A stretch of DNA of 64,000 bases, taken from NCBI GenBank assembly GCA_026826555.1, contig JAKSZT010054335.1, forward strand, positions 8,771,527 through 8,835,526. The letters are read 5' to 3'. Within the stretch, counting starts at the first letter, position 1, and each line of letters opens with the position of its first letter. Positions 35,012 through 46,932 of the stretch are shown in pieces. Position numbers and translations under genes: made by a program. The notes beneath the pieces are model-generated. The model had not been told where the DNA came from, made no database searches, and saw only the letters and a list, made by a program, of their open reading frames with translations. The stretch comes from Tolypeutes matacus (Eukaryota > Chordata > Mammalia > Cingulata > Chlamyphoridae).

Positions 35012-35289
35012 CCCTGGGTTTTTTAATGGGCAAGAAAAGCTGTCATTTCCCCCCCTTTCATCTCATAATCGGAACTTCTGGTGCTTTAAACATTCAAAGG
35101 TCAAAACTGCAGCTTGGGTACTCCCAGCTCTAGAAATAAAAATATGGCCTTAGTTTATCAAATTCACTAGGGAGCTAAACAAATTGCCTTTTGAGAAGGA
35201 GCCAAGCACACCACATCAATATTACTATCTCTGGAATCACCTAAACTGTGCCTTATCTTTTTTTATTAACTTAAGTAAAGTACTACATA

Positions 35290-35414
35290 TTGCTTGGCTC
35301 CATCTATACAAAACAGAAATACAAATAAACTAGAGAGACAGAAACAGAATAGCAGCTGTGTATGGCAGGGAAAGCATAGAGAGATTGAGAGGTGATGAGT
35401 TTTTGTTTGTCTGG

Positions 35415-35453
<39 letters not shown>

Positions 35454-35592
35454 GGAATAATGAAAATGTTCTTGAATATTGATTGAAGTGATTAATGCAC
35501 AACTATGTGATTATACAAAATACCACTGATTGTACACTTTGGATGGACTGTATGCTTTATTAATATGTATCAATAAAACTGATTTGTTAAAA
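35290..35592 (+). repeat. L1 3' UTR fragment with internal (ATT)n
   Basis: It has the familiar L1 3' phrases 'gtgattatacaaaataccac', 'tgattgtacactttggatgg' and the tail 'gtatcaataaaactgatttg'. A run of perfect ATT/TTA triplets at about 35418-35453 sits within it. Confidence 0.7.
35418..35453 (+). repeat. (TTA)n microsatellite
   Basis: About twelve uninterrupted ATT units. Confidence 0.95.
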
Positions 35593-36759
35593 AAATAGAA
35601 AAATGATAATTGTCTTTGAAGTTACTAAAAATGGTTGGTCAGGGTGTGGTTTAGAGTGAAGCTTATGACATTACACAATTTAGAGAAACAAAAAATCCAC
35701 CCTCCCTTCCTCCAACATAAACATAATGTTCAAAGCAAAAAATATACTGAGGGTGAGCTCTATGGAAGTCCACAATTAGGCCACAGATCACCAACAGGTA
35801 TTAATTCAACAATGCAACTCAGAGGTCTTGTTCCTGCACTGCTGGAAATACAGAAAGGAATAACCTTTACAACAAGTACAGTTGGCACCTGCTCTCAAGA
35901 AGTTTACCCACAGCCTTCACCACAGAAAGAAGGTGGTCAGATGTCAGTACAGAGCACAAACAGCACTAGGGGGTGCCGGGACGTTGGGGTCCAGACCGAG
36001 GGCACAGCTGCAGCTGAGCAGTTTATGGGGATGGGCAGGCAAGGGGTGTCAAACGGGCTTCAAGAGTTCCAGGCACCTCCTGGGACTCCCGCAGCATGCG
36101 CGGGCTCTTGGTGCCGCCTGGTGGGCATCCCCGATTACTGCAGCAGTTCTCAGGGACGCCCACTGGAAGGAAGGAGCATGCGGCCATTCGCTCCATTACT
36201 TCCTCCCTCACCGGCTCCTCTGTCTACAAACAAATGGCAGTTAACTGGCCATGCCCATCTGCTGCCAAAAGCTTGACACACAACTTTATCTCATAGAAAT
36301 GTCTAGTTTCTATTAGATTTTTCAAAAACTGACAATAGCTATAAGACCCCCATTAGTGCTTTTGAGAGCCCTCATGAACACAGAAATCTAATAGGAACCA
36401 AAGGTGTGATTCTTCCACAATACCCACCACGATATTTTAACAAAAAGGGGTAAAATACTATCCCTAGAAATAATGAGAAAAATGAAAACAGCCACCCACT
36501 ACATTCTCTGACTCAGGAAGGAAACATCTTCAACCTGTCTAAAACAGGACCGTCCTATTTGGAAATACAGAAAATCCCATGTTTCCTCCTTGAATTTAAG
36601 GCTTACTTTTAAAAATCTACTCTAAAATATTTGGGGGCTACCTTCTTCATAGACAACTCAACCTGTGTATTAAGTTTTCCCACTATTTGGAAAACTGGAC
36701 AACTTCCAGAAAAATGTCTCTAGAAACCACAAGGGTCTTAAAGCAGAAAGGGCTTGGTG

Positions 36760-36865
36760 GGGTGCAAGCCCAGGAACCTGGTCGAGTCCTGGCCTTGCCA
36801 CTAAGCTGCAAGTCACATCCGTCTATGTCTTGTTTCCTCATTTATAAAACAGGTAACAAAAATCT
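36760..36865 (+). repeat. MIR fragment
   Basis: 'gagtcctggccttgccacta' and 'tgtttcctcatttataaaac' are MIR-core-like. Confidence 0.45.
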
Positions 36866-36914
36866 CCACACATTATTGTTAATAGTATAAGAAAGTCCTT
36901 TCATGAATTATAAA

Positions 36915-37205
36915 AAATGTACAACACTATACAAGGTGTTAAGAGGGAGGTATATGGGGAAAAATATACCTAATGTAAACAATGGATGATAGTTAATAGC
37001 ACTATTTTAATAATCTTCCATCGATTGAAACAAAGGTAACTGTTGTTTAAAAGAAAACAGTACTTTTACAAAAAAGTGCTGTCATCAATTGTAAAATTTT
37101 CCACTCCAATGCAAGGTGTTGGTGGTGGGGTGGTATATGGGAATCCTGTATTTTATGTATAACTGTTCTGTAAACCCACAACTTCTCTAATAAAACATTT
37201 TTTAA
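36915..37205 (+). repeat. L1-like 3' end
   Basis: 'ggatgatagttaatagcac', 'atgcaaggtgttggtggtgg', 'gtatatgggaatcctgtatt' and 'acttctctaataaaac' form an ordered 3'-end sequence ending in A-rich tail. The same tail occurs at 44800-45170 and, fused to a SINE, at 50876-51106 and 61689-61926. Confidence 0.65.
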
Positions 37206-37305
37206 AAATCTCCATGTTGCCTATCCCAAGAACTGTTACAAAGATAAAACGACATGCTAGCTTAAAAAAAAAAAAAAGATTTTAAAATCTGCAAGACCCA
37301 TGTAA

Positions 37306-37548
37306 AAAGCTATTGTTGTAGTAGATGGATGCCATTCAGAAGAAAAGGATGCAATTGCATTTGGTACAAAAGATGGTTCTGCAGGAGAATGGAGCAAAAC
37401 TAGACCAGTTCAAGGTCGACGACAGGGTTTCAGGAGAAGAAGAGAGGCTGGGCGGGCACAAATGATGCCCAAGCAAAGGACTCAAGGACCTAACATGAGT
37501 CAAGCCTGCAGTATCACCAGTAAATCAGCAATAACCTTTATCATATAA
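37306..37548 (+). other. Unassigned 80-codon open stretch without ATG start
   Basis: A stop-to-stop frame beginning AIVVVDGCHSEEKDAIAFG and containing an arginine-rich run (GRRQGFRRRREAGR). I do not recognise it. There is no splice context on this strand and EXOG lies on the other strand. It may be a processed-pseudogene fragment or chance. Confidence 0.2.
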
Positions 37549-37874
37549 AATTTAGGTATAAAAATACTTTACAAAGGAAATCCCTGCTGTTGTTAAATTA
37601 CCAAAAGGCATTAAACACTTGTCAAAATGTCTGTAACAAAAACTAGAAATCAATTAGGAATGATCAGAAAATATATCTACCACAGCCATAAGCGGCACTC
37701 ACTCATGACCTGAAGTTTGTTCTCTTATGGGCTGGTTGGCCTGAGCTTGTTTCTTCCCATCCAAGAGACTGAAATGACCATTTGTAAGTACCACCCCTGC
37801 CCACTCCAAGCACACAGAACTGGGCCTTCGTACTGACTCAGAGCCCAGGATAACATCCAGACTAAGCCTGCCTA

Positions 37875-37930
37875 TTTATAATGTCATATTTTTTTGTTCT
37901 TTTTTCTTTTCTTTATAATGTCATATTTTT
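37875..37930. repeat. 19-bp direct repeats flanking an 18-bp T-rich spacer
   Basis: The sequence tttataatgtcatattttt occurs at 37875-37893 and 37912-37930. The spacer is almost pure pyrimidine. It looks like a target duplication around a tail-only retrotransposon insertion. Confidence 0.75.
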
Positions 37931-39094
37931 ATATAGCAATTATGCCTTTAATGAAATATTAAGCAGGATCATGAGTGAAAAAATATGCATCTGCTACAAT
38001 GAGATAGATATAAGACATTTGATTACTTTTCCCTGGTAAGACAAAAAAGGAATTCTAAAAATAAAACTGCTGGGACTAATCAAGAGACTTGGCCCTTAAA
38101 AAGCCAATCAAGTGAAAGAAACCACGGTAGTTTAATAAATAAGGAATCCATACCTGAGAGGACAGGAGGAGCAAGAAAAGTGAGGGAGCTGCAGAGTATG
38201 GGGAAGCCGACAGGAGTGCGGCTTTCTGTGAAGCTTCTGCAGAAGCTCGTGCAGCGGCTCAGCTCTGGGGACTACTTTCCACACTGGGTGCCGGGTCTGG
38301 GCTGCGGGGTGGGAGCCTGCCGCGCCACAGAATAGCAAGTGTCATCTTCTCATATTGCTGATACTACTTAAAGATTTAGGGTGGGTGTACGAAGAAACTT
38401 AATCAGTAACATAATTTATAACACAATTTTTAAATTAAAACTAATAAATGTGGAAATGAACAAAAAATGGGCCAAACGATAAAACAGGAGACTTCAAAAA
38501 AAATTACTCCCTTATCACTTCAAGATCCCTGGAGGCATGTTTTGAATTTCCTCTCCTTCTAAGAGTTGGTGAAGGTTTGGAAAGTGCTGCGATAGAAGGA
38601 AAACAGAGACTGTTAAATCCTTCTTCCATTACCACCACCACCACAGTTGTAAAATCTGCTCACTTTGTCAGTTCTATTATATTGTCCGGGCCAGAATCTT
38701 CAGGTATGTTTCATTTGTTCAGACTCAATCTCTTCTTGAATCTGGCATCTCAGAGAAAGCACACAGATGACCTCAGCTAAAATAGAGGGGGCAATTCTGA
38801 TTTAGAGATGCCAGATGACTCACTTCTGATAAAATCACTGCTGCTCATCTTCCCTTAGACTCACATTCACTCCAGTCTTAGGATATCACGATCCTTTCAC
38901 ACATATTCTAACAGACATTTCTGCCTAGCTATAAGGAATCCTCCTCTTGGCCAATTTTCTGTTATTTTTGCATGCTAGTAAATATCACTTGTAACTTCTC
39001 TCTAGCCATACCATCTTTTATTATCTGCTAGCCTTCAGCATTTGTATTCCTGTACTGTAGACTCTGAAAGCTTCCAAGAGCAGTGCTATGAGAT

Positions 39095-39215
39095 TGGCAA
39101 ATCTCATAAATATCAGACAGACCCATGTTTGGGTCTCCCCTTTGACAATTTCTAATTATGTGACTTGACCTCTCAAAGGATAAATTTCCTTAACTATACA
39201 AGAGGATAACCACTA
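39095..39215 (+). repeat. Diverged MIR fragment
   Basis: MIR-core-like phrases ('tatgtgacttgacctctcaa', 'taaatttccttaactataca'). Confidence 0.4.
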
Positions 39216-39239
39216 CATTTTAGGCCCCCGCCCCCCACT

Positions 39240-39583
39240 GGCTCCCCTTGTCTGTTTGCTCGTTGTTTTGGGGGTTTCCTTGCTCGTTGTCTGTTTTTTC
39301 TTTAGGAGGCACCAGGAATCAAACCTGGGACCTCCCATGTAGGACTGGGACTTCAACTGCTTGAGCCACATTTACTCCCTGCTCATTTGTTGTTGTTTTT
39401 TTGCTCACTGTCTGCTAGTTGTTTGCTTGTTGTTTTTGCTCGTTGTCTGCTCATTGTCTCCTCGTTTTTCTCATTGCTTGTTGTTTTTGCTCGATGTCTG
39501 CTTGTTGTCTGCTCGTTGTTTGTCTTTAGGAGGCACCAGGAACCTCCCATGTGGGAGGTGGGTGCTTGAGCTACATCCGTCCC
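39240..39583 (-). repeat. DAS-type SINEs with expanded tail repeat
   Basis: Two minus-strand tRNA-Ala-like heads (39303-39379; 39527-39583, shortened). Between and beyond them is an expanded array that reads ACGAGCAGACAACAAGCAG and variants on the minus strand. Confidence 0.75.
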
Positions 39584-40556
39584 ACCACAACTTTTTGGTA
39601 AGGTTGTTTGTACTTCCTCCTCCATTCACTTCTTCCTAAGTACAAACACATATGTTTCATTGCCTGGATAGAAAACTAAATAAATGTGCCCATTTTCATT
39701 GGGTACAATCCCCTAAAATAAGGTTCAGAGAATAGCTGTAAACAAGCAGTAAATATTAAATGGCTGGATATGATAAAATACCTGCAAGCATTCTGAGTCT
39801 CCATACATAATTGCAAGACATTCCCTTGGCAACAGGCACTCACAATGCAAAGCAGGTGCTCTTTGAAAGGACCAGGCAGCCCCACGTCCCCTTTCTCAGC
39901 AGCACTAAGGGACGTCATTTTACCCACATTTCTTCTATTACGAACTGCCTGCTTTTAAACGGCCCTGCTTGCTAACAGCCTGAATTTTTTTTAACCGAGA
40001 ATTCAAGGTTTCTGCCATGTGGCTCCAACTTCTTTTATTTTTGTCACCTTCCCTATGCGGACACTCTAACCCCACGGTCTAAGGAACTTACCCCTTCTCA
40101 GCATATATCCTACCATTTCCTACCTTTTCCACTTTCCCTTGCCCAGCTTTGCCTCCCACTTCTGTTTTCATTAACCCAGTTCTCCCCAGTTTATATATGT
40201 GTGCACATATATATATAAAATTTTGGGTACAACTAAATTACTTAACATGACAAATTGGGACAAATTTTCCAATTTAATTTACTAAAAGATCAAATATTGC
40301 TTTCATGCTAAGAGATATATAAAAGATTTCTAGTTTGAAAATTCTGCCTGAAATCAAGCTTGCTCTGAAAAATAAAGCTAAATCTAACAAAAGTTGTATT
40401 GTTATAGAGAAATTATTAGTGAAAAACACAAATATATACAAGTAGATATCACTTTGTCATACATCTGAGAAAGATGGAAACCACTCGCCTCCCTAAGGAT
40501 AAGGATTCCTGTTGACCTTCAACTTTACATCCATGTCCACAGCACACAAACACAGT

Positions 40557-41115
40557 TGTGTTAGTCAGCCAAAGGGTTGCTGATGCAAAATACCAATAAT
40601 CGGTTGGTTTTTATAAAGTATATTCATTTGGGGTAGAAGCTTACAGTTACCAGGCCGTAAAGAATAAGTTACTTCCCTCACCAAAGTCTGTTGCATTGTG
40701 TTGGAGCAAGACGGCTGCCGACGGCTGCCAGAGTTCAGGCTTCCTGGGCTCCTCTCTTCCTGGGGCTTGTTTCTCTCTGGGCTCAGCTCCTCTGTTTCTT
40801 CCACAAGGCCAGCTGTGAACTGCAGGTGAACAGCTCGCCTCTTTTCCCAGGGCCTTCTCTTTCCTTGCAACCAAGCTCCTCTGTGTGCTTACTTCCCGGG
40901 GCTCCAGCTCAAGACTCTGCATCAGAACTCCAACTCAAAACCCCAACTAACTCCTCTGCTCTGCTGTGTAGTTTTATGTCCTCAACATGCAATGTCCTAC
41001 TGACATGGCCCAATCAAAGCCCTAATCATGACTTAATCATGCCCAGAGGAACAGACCAGTTTACAAGCATAATCCAATATCTATTTTTGGAATTCATAAC
41101 TATATCAAACTGCCA
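40557..41115 (-). repeat. LTR-like element, same family as 56459-56985
   Basis: Reverse complement of the 56.5-kb element over its whole length: GGCAGTTTGATATAG start, 'ctggccttgtggaagaaaca', 'gcagccgtcttgctccaac', 'acggcctggtaactgtaag', 'cttctaccccaaatgaatat' and 'ggctgactaac' end. It differs by an insertion of about 30-40 bases in the first half. No matching target duplication is seen. Confidence 0.7.
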
Positions 41116-41319
41116 TCTGCTTTCTTTATGACCACGGTCTATAGACCCCCTTCTCGAAAAACAGGATGTGGAGACGGGGAGAAAGGCCACCCCGACAGCG
41201 AGCCTCCACAGGCGCAGCACTCATACGCTGGTTTCTCCATGGCTCTCTCCATCCATTATAAAAGGCTAAAAACGTGAGCACACAGGACAAGCAAAGCAGC
41301 ACAGTGAGCACTCAAGAAC

Positions 41320-42955
41320 CAACTTCCTGTCCCCACTATAAGGAATCACGTTCCTCAGGGAAATGAAAGATCCCAGAGCTTGGCTAAGAAAGGTGCCAGA
41401 TAAGCCTGGAACATCACATTATGACAGAAGGTAGAAGTGCTTAAAAACTTGATGAGGACAGATCAAAAGGACGCAGGAGCCAACGTGAAAGGGCTCACAC
41501 TGGCCAAGCCAGAGACAGTCTGAATATCAAAGTGAATGATCACAGTAAATTGTTTAAAACTCACTGAATAAAGTAAGAATCTGTAAGTCAATATTACAAT
41601 AAATAAGAAAGAAAAGCTCTTCCTTAAAGAGAATATCAACTAATAAATGTAGAAAGAAAAGCAGAGAATCATCACTTGGCAACTACCATAGTAATAACAA
41701 ATTCAGGCAAGAATCATCAATGGATGCTAAAATCAGTGGGTCAAAGTTTGAAGAGGAAAAGAATAAATACATGGTCTCCAAGTATTTCCCCACAGATTAT
41801 TTATCAATTTCAAAAGTGAAAACAGTAACTTAACAGTGAAGAAATCCAGTGAACACCACCTTAACCAAGTGACCAAAGACACTACCATCAACAAGACAAA
41901 TCGGCATCCTTGTGCCTCCTGATGTGATGCGCCAGACACGTCAGAACTGGAGTATTCCTGCCAAAAATACAACCTGCATCTAATCAAGAGGACATGTCAG
42001 ACAAACATAAACTGAAGAATATACTACAAAACAACAGGCCATACTCTTAAAGACTTTGTCAACATTAAAGACAAAAAGGCTGAGGAACTGTTTCATATTA
42101 AAGGAGAGTATAGAGACATGATAACTAAATGTAATGCATGATCCTGGACTGGATCCTGCTCACGGTAAAAAGAAGACATTACTGGGGCAACTGGTAAAAT
42201 CTGAATAGAGACTGTATGTTGGATAATACTCTTCTATGTTAAATTTCATGAATTTGATAATTATACTGCAGTTATGTGAGAGTGAGCTGCAAGGATCTTC
42301 GTAAGCATGGTCAGCAGATGAGAGGCACCAGGGATGTATGGAAAGAAGCTCCTTTGTGCTCACAGCATTCCTCACAGGGAATGCTTTGTGCAGGGAAGCA
42401 GATCAGGAGCATGGGCTCACCCGAGCAGGTGGGGCACAGAGGCTACAGCAGCCTCTATGTTACAGGGGAGGAACTGCAGCATTAGTCAAGTAAGAGTAAG
42501 GGACTGGGGAGTCTGTATTTGACCTGTGCAGGGGCGTGGACTCAGGTAGATGTGGGGGAGAGGAGACGATGTTTATCTTTATAAGCAGGTACTGGAAGGT
42601 CCCTGAGGGACCTAACGACAGGGTTGGAAATGCTGAGGCAGCATGACAATGTGAAAAGCCCTGATTTTATTTTAATTCACTACAGGGAGAAAGGAGTATT
42701 TAGGCAAACAAGATACCTAAAACTAACTCTCAAATGGTTCAGAATATAATAATAATAATAATAATAATAATGTGTGTATAAGCAAATGCACACAAAATAT
42801 ATGTGTGTGCATGTGTGTAGTGAGGGAGGGTAGAGGGCAAATGTGGCAAAATGTTAACTAGTGAATCTAGGTGAAAGTTATAAAGGCATCTTTGTATTGT
42901 TCTCGCAACATACTGTAAATCTTAAATTATTTTGAAATAAAAGGTTAAAAAATAT
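41320..42955 (+). repeat. Old L1-type 3' UTR, long copy
   Basis: The order of phrases is the same as at 26085-26960 and 30620-30845 ('cttgtgcctcctgatgtgat', 'gaggaactgtttcatattaa', 'agagacatgataactaaatg', 'ctggactggatcctgctcac'). It ends with 'aattattttgaaataaaagg'. A (TAA)n microsatellite at 42749-42774 is included. Positions 42275-42660 look unrelated and may be an insertion. Confidence 0.6.
42749..42774 (+). repeat. (AAT)n microsatellite
   Basis: Eight to nine perfect AAT units. Confidence 0.95.
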
Positions 42956-43332
42956 CAACTTGCTTTGCTAAAGATATGCAAAAAATAACGAATAAAGATT
43001 AAAGTGGGTTTCCAGTTCAAGACAGTAACCTGAACACAGGTTTTTGCTTTCCCCCTCATTCCAGTTTAAAAAAATATACTTGAAATGGAAGAGGTATGAA
43101 ACAACAGAACACAGTCACAAAAGTACTAAGAATGTCATTGCCAGATAAAACAACAAGGAAGGACCCAAAAGACAGATTTTCACCCTGAAACAGGCAAATA
43201 CTGAGTAGTCCAGTAAGCAAATGGTGTTAAAATCAAGACTGAAAAAACCATCTGTAGAATTACTGGGCAACTAGCAAAAGCAGCAAGCTTTTGTCCTGCC
43301 TCCAGGGTGAAGCTAGAAAAATATTCTCTAAA

Positions 43333-43430
43333 GGAATGGTTCTCAAACATAATTATATACATAAAATTGCCCCCAAAGAACTTGTCATACATGCAGATTC
43401 CTGAGTCCCACTACCAGAGTTTTAGAACAT
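43333..43430 (+). repeat. hAT-Charlie (MER5-like) MITE fragment
   Basis: 'ggaatggttctcaaaca' and 'cagattcctgagtcccacta' are typical of this group. One end is missing. Confidence 0.45.
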
Positions 43431-43452
43431 TTTCAGACAAGGACTCAGAAAG

Positions 43453-43640
43453 GGAAGCGGCTGTGGCTCAATCAGTGGGGCTCCCGTTTACCATATGGGA
43501 GGCCCTGGGTTCGGTTCCCGGGGCCTCCTGGTGAGGGCAGGCCCGCCTGCACGGCGTGGTTAGCTGACCCAGCGAGCACAAGCAGCAAGGGGGGGGATAG
43601 ATGAGTAAATAAATAAAAAGTCTTTAAAAAAAAAAAAAAA
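43453..43640 (+). repeat. Young DAS-type SINE (GGGAAGCGGCTG subfamily)
   Basis: A tRNA-derived head with a perfect B box (ggttcggttccc), the body CCTCCTGGTGAGGGCAGGCC, then GTTAGCTGACCCAGCGAGC, a G-run, an AAATAAATAAA segment and poly(A). It is flanked by the 14-bp repeat aaggactcagaaag at 43439-43452 and 43641-43654. Confidence 0.92.
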
Positions 43641-44049
43641 AAGGACTCAGAAAGTTTATCACTTATTGACTCTTCCAGAAAGAATTTGGAGATGTACTCC
43701 AACAACACACAAAAAGAGGAATCTGAGAAAAAGGAAGAGAGGGGACTCAGGCTACTAGCCTGCAATGAAAAGAAAGAGAATGACAGCTGTGCTGCTAACT
43801 TAGAACAGATCACTGAAGCTGGCAACGGCCTCCACCTTGCCAAATCCAATGGTCAGTTCTCAACTGATGGCTCCTTCCTTGCAATGTTTTCTTGACATGG
43901 CTTCTGGGACACTAATTCCCCTAGTTTCTCTCCTACCTCCTTTGCTAGATCCTCCTTTCTTCAGCCTCTACATGTCCAAGTGCCCCAGGATTCAGACCTC
44001 AGATTTATTCTCTCCTTAAATGATCTGATCATAGCTTAAAATACCATTG

Positions 44050-44504
44050 ATGTGCTGACCATTCCCAAGCAAATCTCCACTTCCAACCTCTCAACTCATA
44101 TCTTGCCGCTCGGCATCTCCATTTGGACATCAGATAATCTTAGATTTACACACCCCCTGATTTCTGGTCTCTAAACCTGTTTCTCTTGGGTCGTCACCAT
44201 CTCAGACTGAAAATGTAAGTGTTAGCCTTGATTATTCCCCTCCCATCACACAAACAACCCATCAGGAAGTCCTACTGACTGTAGCTTCAAAGCATATCCT
44301 ATATCAGACAATTTCTCACCATTTCTACCACCAACATCACCAGCCTATTCCAAGTCACTCTTAGGTCTAACTTAGACTACACTAGACCAGGCCTTAGCTA
44401 GGTCCCCATTTTCCACCTATTTTTTTTCCATTCTTCAAATACAGTAGAGTAAGCTTTAAAAATGTAAACCAGATTTTGCCACTATCCTGATCAAAACCCT
44501 ACAA
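44050..44504 (+). repeat. L2 LINE, left part
   Basis: L2 phrases 'gccttgattattcccctccc', 'atcaggaagtcctactgact', 'aaatgtaaaccagattttg' and 'ctgatcaaaaccctacaaga'. The element resumes at 45185 after an L1-like insertion. Confidence 0.65.
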
Positions 44505-44506
44505 GA

Positions 44507-45170
44507 TACTAGGAGAAAGGCTGAGGGCTGAGAAGGGGCACTGAAGCTTAATGTATGTAGAATTTTCAGTTAGTTTGACTGTAAAAGTGTGGAAATGGAT
44601 AGAACTGATGGTAACATTATAGAAAGTACAACTAACACAACTGGTTTATAAATGGAATTGCAGTTGAAAGGGGTAGTCTAGAGATGTAAATGTCAATTGA
44701 AAGAAAGCTAGAAAATAATTTAGGGACTGAATAATGTAATGAACCCGGAGGTGGACGAGGATTGTGGTTAATAGTAGAAATACAAGAATGTTCTTCTATG
44801 AACTAGAACAAATGTATATCACTATTACAAGGTGGTAAGAATATGGAGATACATGGAAAAAATACAATTGATATAACTTATGGATTACAGTTAACAAAAA
44901 TATTTTAATATTGTTACATCAATGTCAAAAAAGGTACTGTGTTAATAATAGAGGGGGTATGAAAAAATATATACCAAATGTACACTATAGAACATAGTTA
45001 GTGGTAACAGTTTATGACGTTATTTTATAATCTGTAACAAATGTTCGACAACAATGTAAGCTGTTGGTGGAGGGGTGCTGTATGGGAATTCTGCACATTA
45101 TGCACGACTTGTTAAGTTCACAACTTCTCTAATAAATATAAAGTAAAAAAAAAATTTTAATAAAAAGTTT
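44507..45170 (+). repeat. L1-like 3' end inserted into an L2
   Basis: Related to the 36915-37205 tail ('gtaagctgttggtggagggg', 'acttctctaataaatataaa') and ending A-rich. It splits the L2. An imperfect 14-bp duplication (aaaaccctacaaga / aaaaacctataaga) borders it. Confidence 0.65.
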
Positions 45171-45184
45171 AAAAACCTATAAGA

Positions 45185-45605
45185 GCATCCCATCTCACTT
45201 AATACAATTCACACTTCTTCCCACTGCCTCCCTGACTCACCTCGCTCTCCTCACTGGTCACTTTGCTCTAGTCACACTGGCGTTTCTTGCTGTGCCCTGA
45301 ACACGACGAGCTCATCCCTACCCTTGTAGTTTTGCACTCGCTGCCCCTCTGCTTGGAAAACCCTCTTCGGCCCTCTCTTCACTTAGGGTTCTGTTCAGTC
45401 TTGCTTCCCGAGTGGCCTATCCCGTCTTTCTTCCCCACCCCCACGGCAATCCTTCACTATGCTTTATTTTCTTTCATGGCGTTCTGTTGACTGTGTGTTT
45501 CCTCCACTGCGCTGAGGGTAGACTTTACCGGTTTACTGCTGCATCAGAAGCACCCAGAACAATACCAGGTACGTACCGAGCGCTTCAAAAATATTTGTTG
45601 AAAGA
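45185..45605 (+). repeat. L2 LINE, right part (3' end)
   Basis: 'gcatcccatctcacttaata', 'gctctagtcacactggcgtt', 'cactcgctgcccctctgctt' and the end 'gcgcttcaaaaatatttgtt' with a diverged GAAA-type tail. Confidence 0.7.
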
Positions 45606-46636
45606 AAGGATGGTAAGGACAGGGGGCTGGGGTGGGGGGTGGGTAAGAAGAGAGAAACCCAAATTAGAACAGTATGTTAGAGCGCTCCAAGAATGATGCC
45701 TTTAAGAAGAAACTGATTTACATTAAAAAAAAAAAAAAAAAAAAAAAGTATAAGGTTAAATGATCTGAATTAGAAGATAAAAAAAACTACATTCTTAAAA
45801 ATAGCAATTATAACACACTGCCACCTTTACCTTCTACTTCTCAGTTATTCTGCTGTTTATAGTAATATTTAGCTCCCAATTACCACATACTTAATGATAC
45901 AGAATTATATATTATACCACTTATAAACTCATAACATTATAAATGCTGGTTTTGTATTTTAATAGACCCATGATTATAAGCTCAAGACCCATAGGGCTGG
46001 ACAGGAAATGTAAATGAGTGAAACGGACCCGGTGAGGATTATGGTAAACTGAAGAACATGTGCACAAATCGTCTTCTAGTGAACTGTTACCTACGGCAAT
46101 ATATGACAGGTGTTATTGAGTCATCTGATTTTTTAAGAGAAGCTAAAATCTGGATTTATGTGACATCTCCCAAACAGTAAACATGACCAACTATTCAAAA
46201 ATAACATACTGTGTGAGCCAAATAAAATACTTCTATGGTCTGGATGTGGCATAGGAGGCTTCAATTTATAACCTCTGCTTTGACAAAGCTCAGACTAAGT
46301 TATAGTTACCAAAGTATAAATGTTATAAACCTTAGTAACATATAAGTGGTAGATCAAGAAGTAAAGGTTTAAGGATATTATGTAAAGTATATGATATAAA
46401 GTTTACCAACAAAAGAACAATTTACTATTCTTTATTCTAAGATATAGAAATAACCAGAAGAATTAGAAAACTAGACAGTGGGTTTCAGAGCAGGAGACTT
46501 TTAACTTTTCATCTTGTATCCTCTTGTACTTTTTGAATTTCATTACTCTATCAAGTATTTTTACATTTATAATGTCTTAAGGTTTAAATTTTTTCATTAC
46601 AAGGCCAAATTCAAGGCTCACTAAAAGATAGTTTGG

Positions 46637-46864
46637 GGAAGCAGGTGTAGCTCTGGTTTGAGCACCTGCTTCCCATGTACGAGGTCCCAGGTTCAATCTC
46701 CGGCACCTCCTAACCTCCTAAAACAGAAACAAAAACAAAACAAAAAAACAAAACAAACAAACAAAAAACAAGGCTGATTTCTGGGGAGCAGATGTAGCTC
46801 AAGTGGTTGAGAGCCTGCTTCCCATGTACAAGGTCCTGGGTTCAATCTCCTGTACCTCCTAAAA
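46637..46864 (+). repeat. DAS-type SINE pair inserted as one unit
   Basis: Two tRNA-Ala-like heads (46635-46712; 46782-46860) are separated by a CAAAA-rich linker. The 14-bp repeat aaaagatagtttgg at 46623-46636 and 46865-46878 flanks the pair, showing a single insertion or a clean nested pair. Confidence 0.8.
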
Positions 46865-46932
46865 AAAAGATAGTTTGGCAATTATAGTTTCAATGTTATG
46901 AGGAAAGGAAATATCAAGAGTAAACCATGTAG

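Noticed and set aside
35635..36276. 213-codon open frame in EXOG intron 5
   Set aside because: It resembles no protein. It lies on the strand opposite EXOG, and part of it looks like old repeat text.
43453..43530. Possible functional tRNA genes (many tRNA-Ala-like heads with A and B boxes)
   Set aside because: The heads are attached to SINE bodies and poly(A) tails, carry target duplications, and do not keep an Ala anticodon with a proper cloverleaf.
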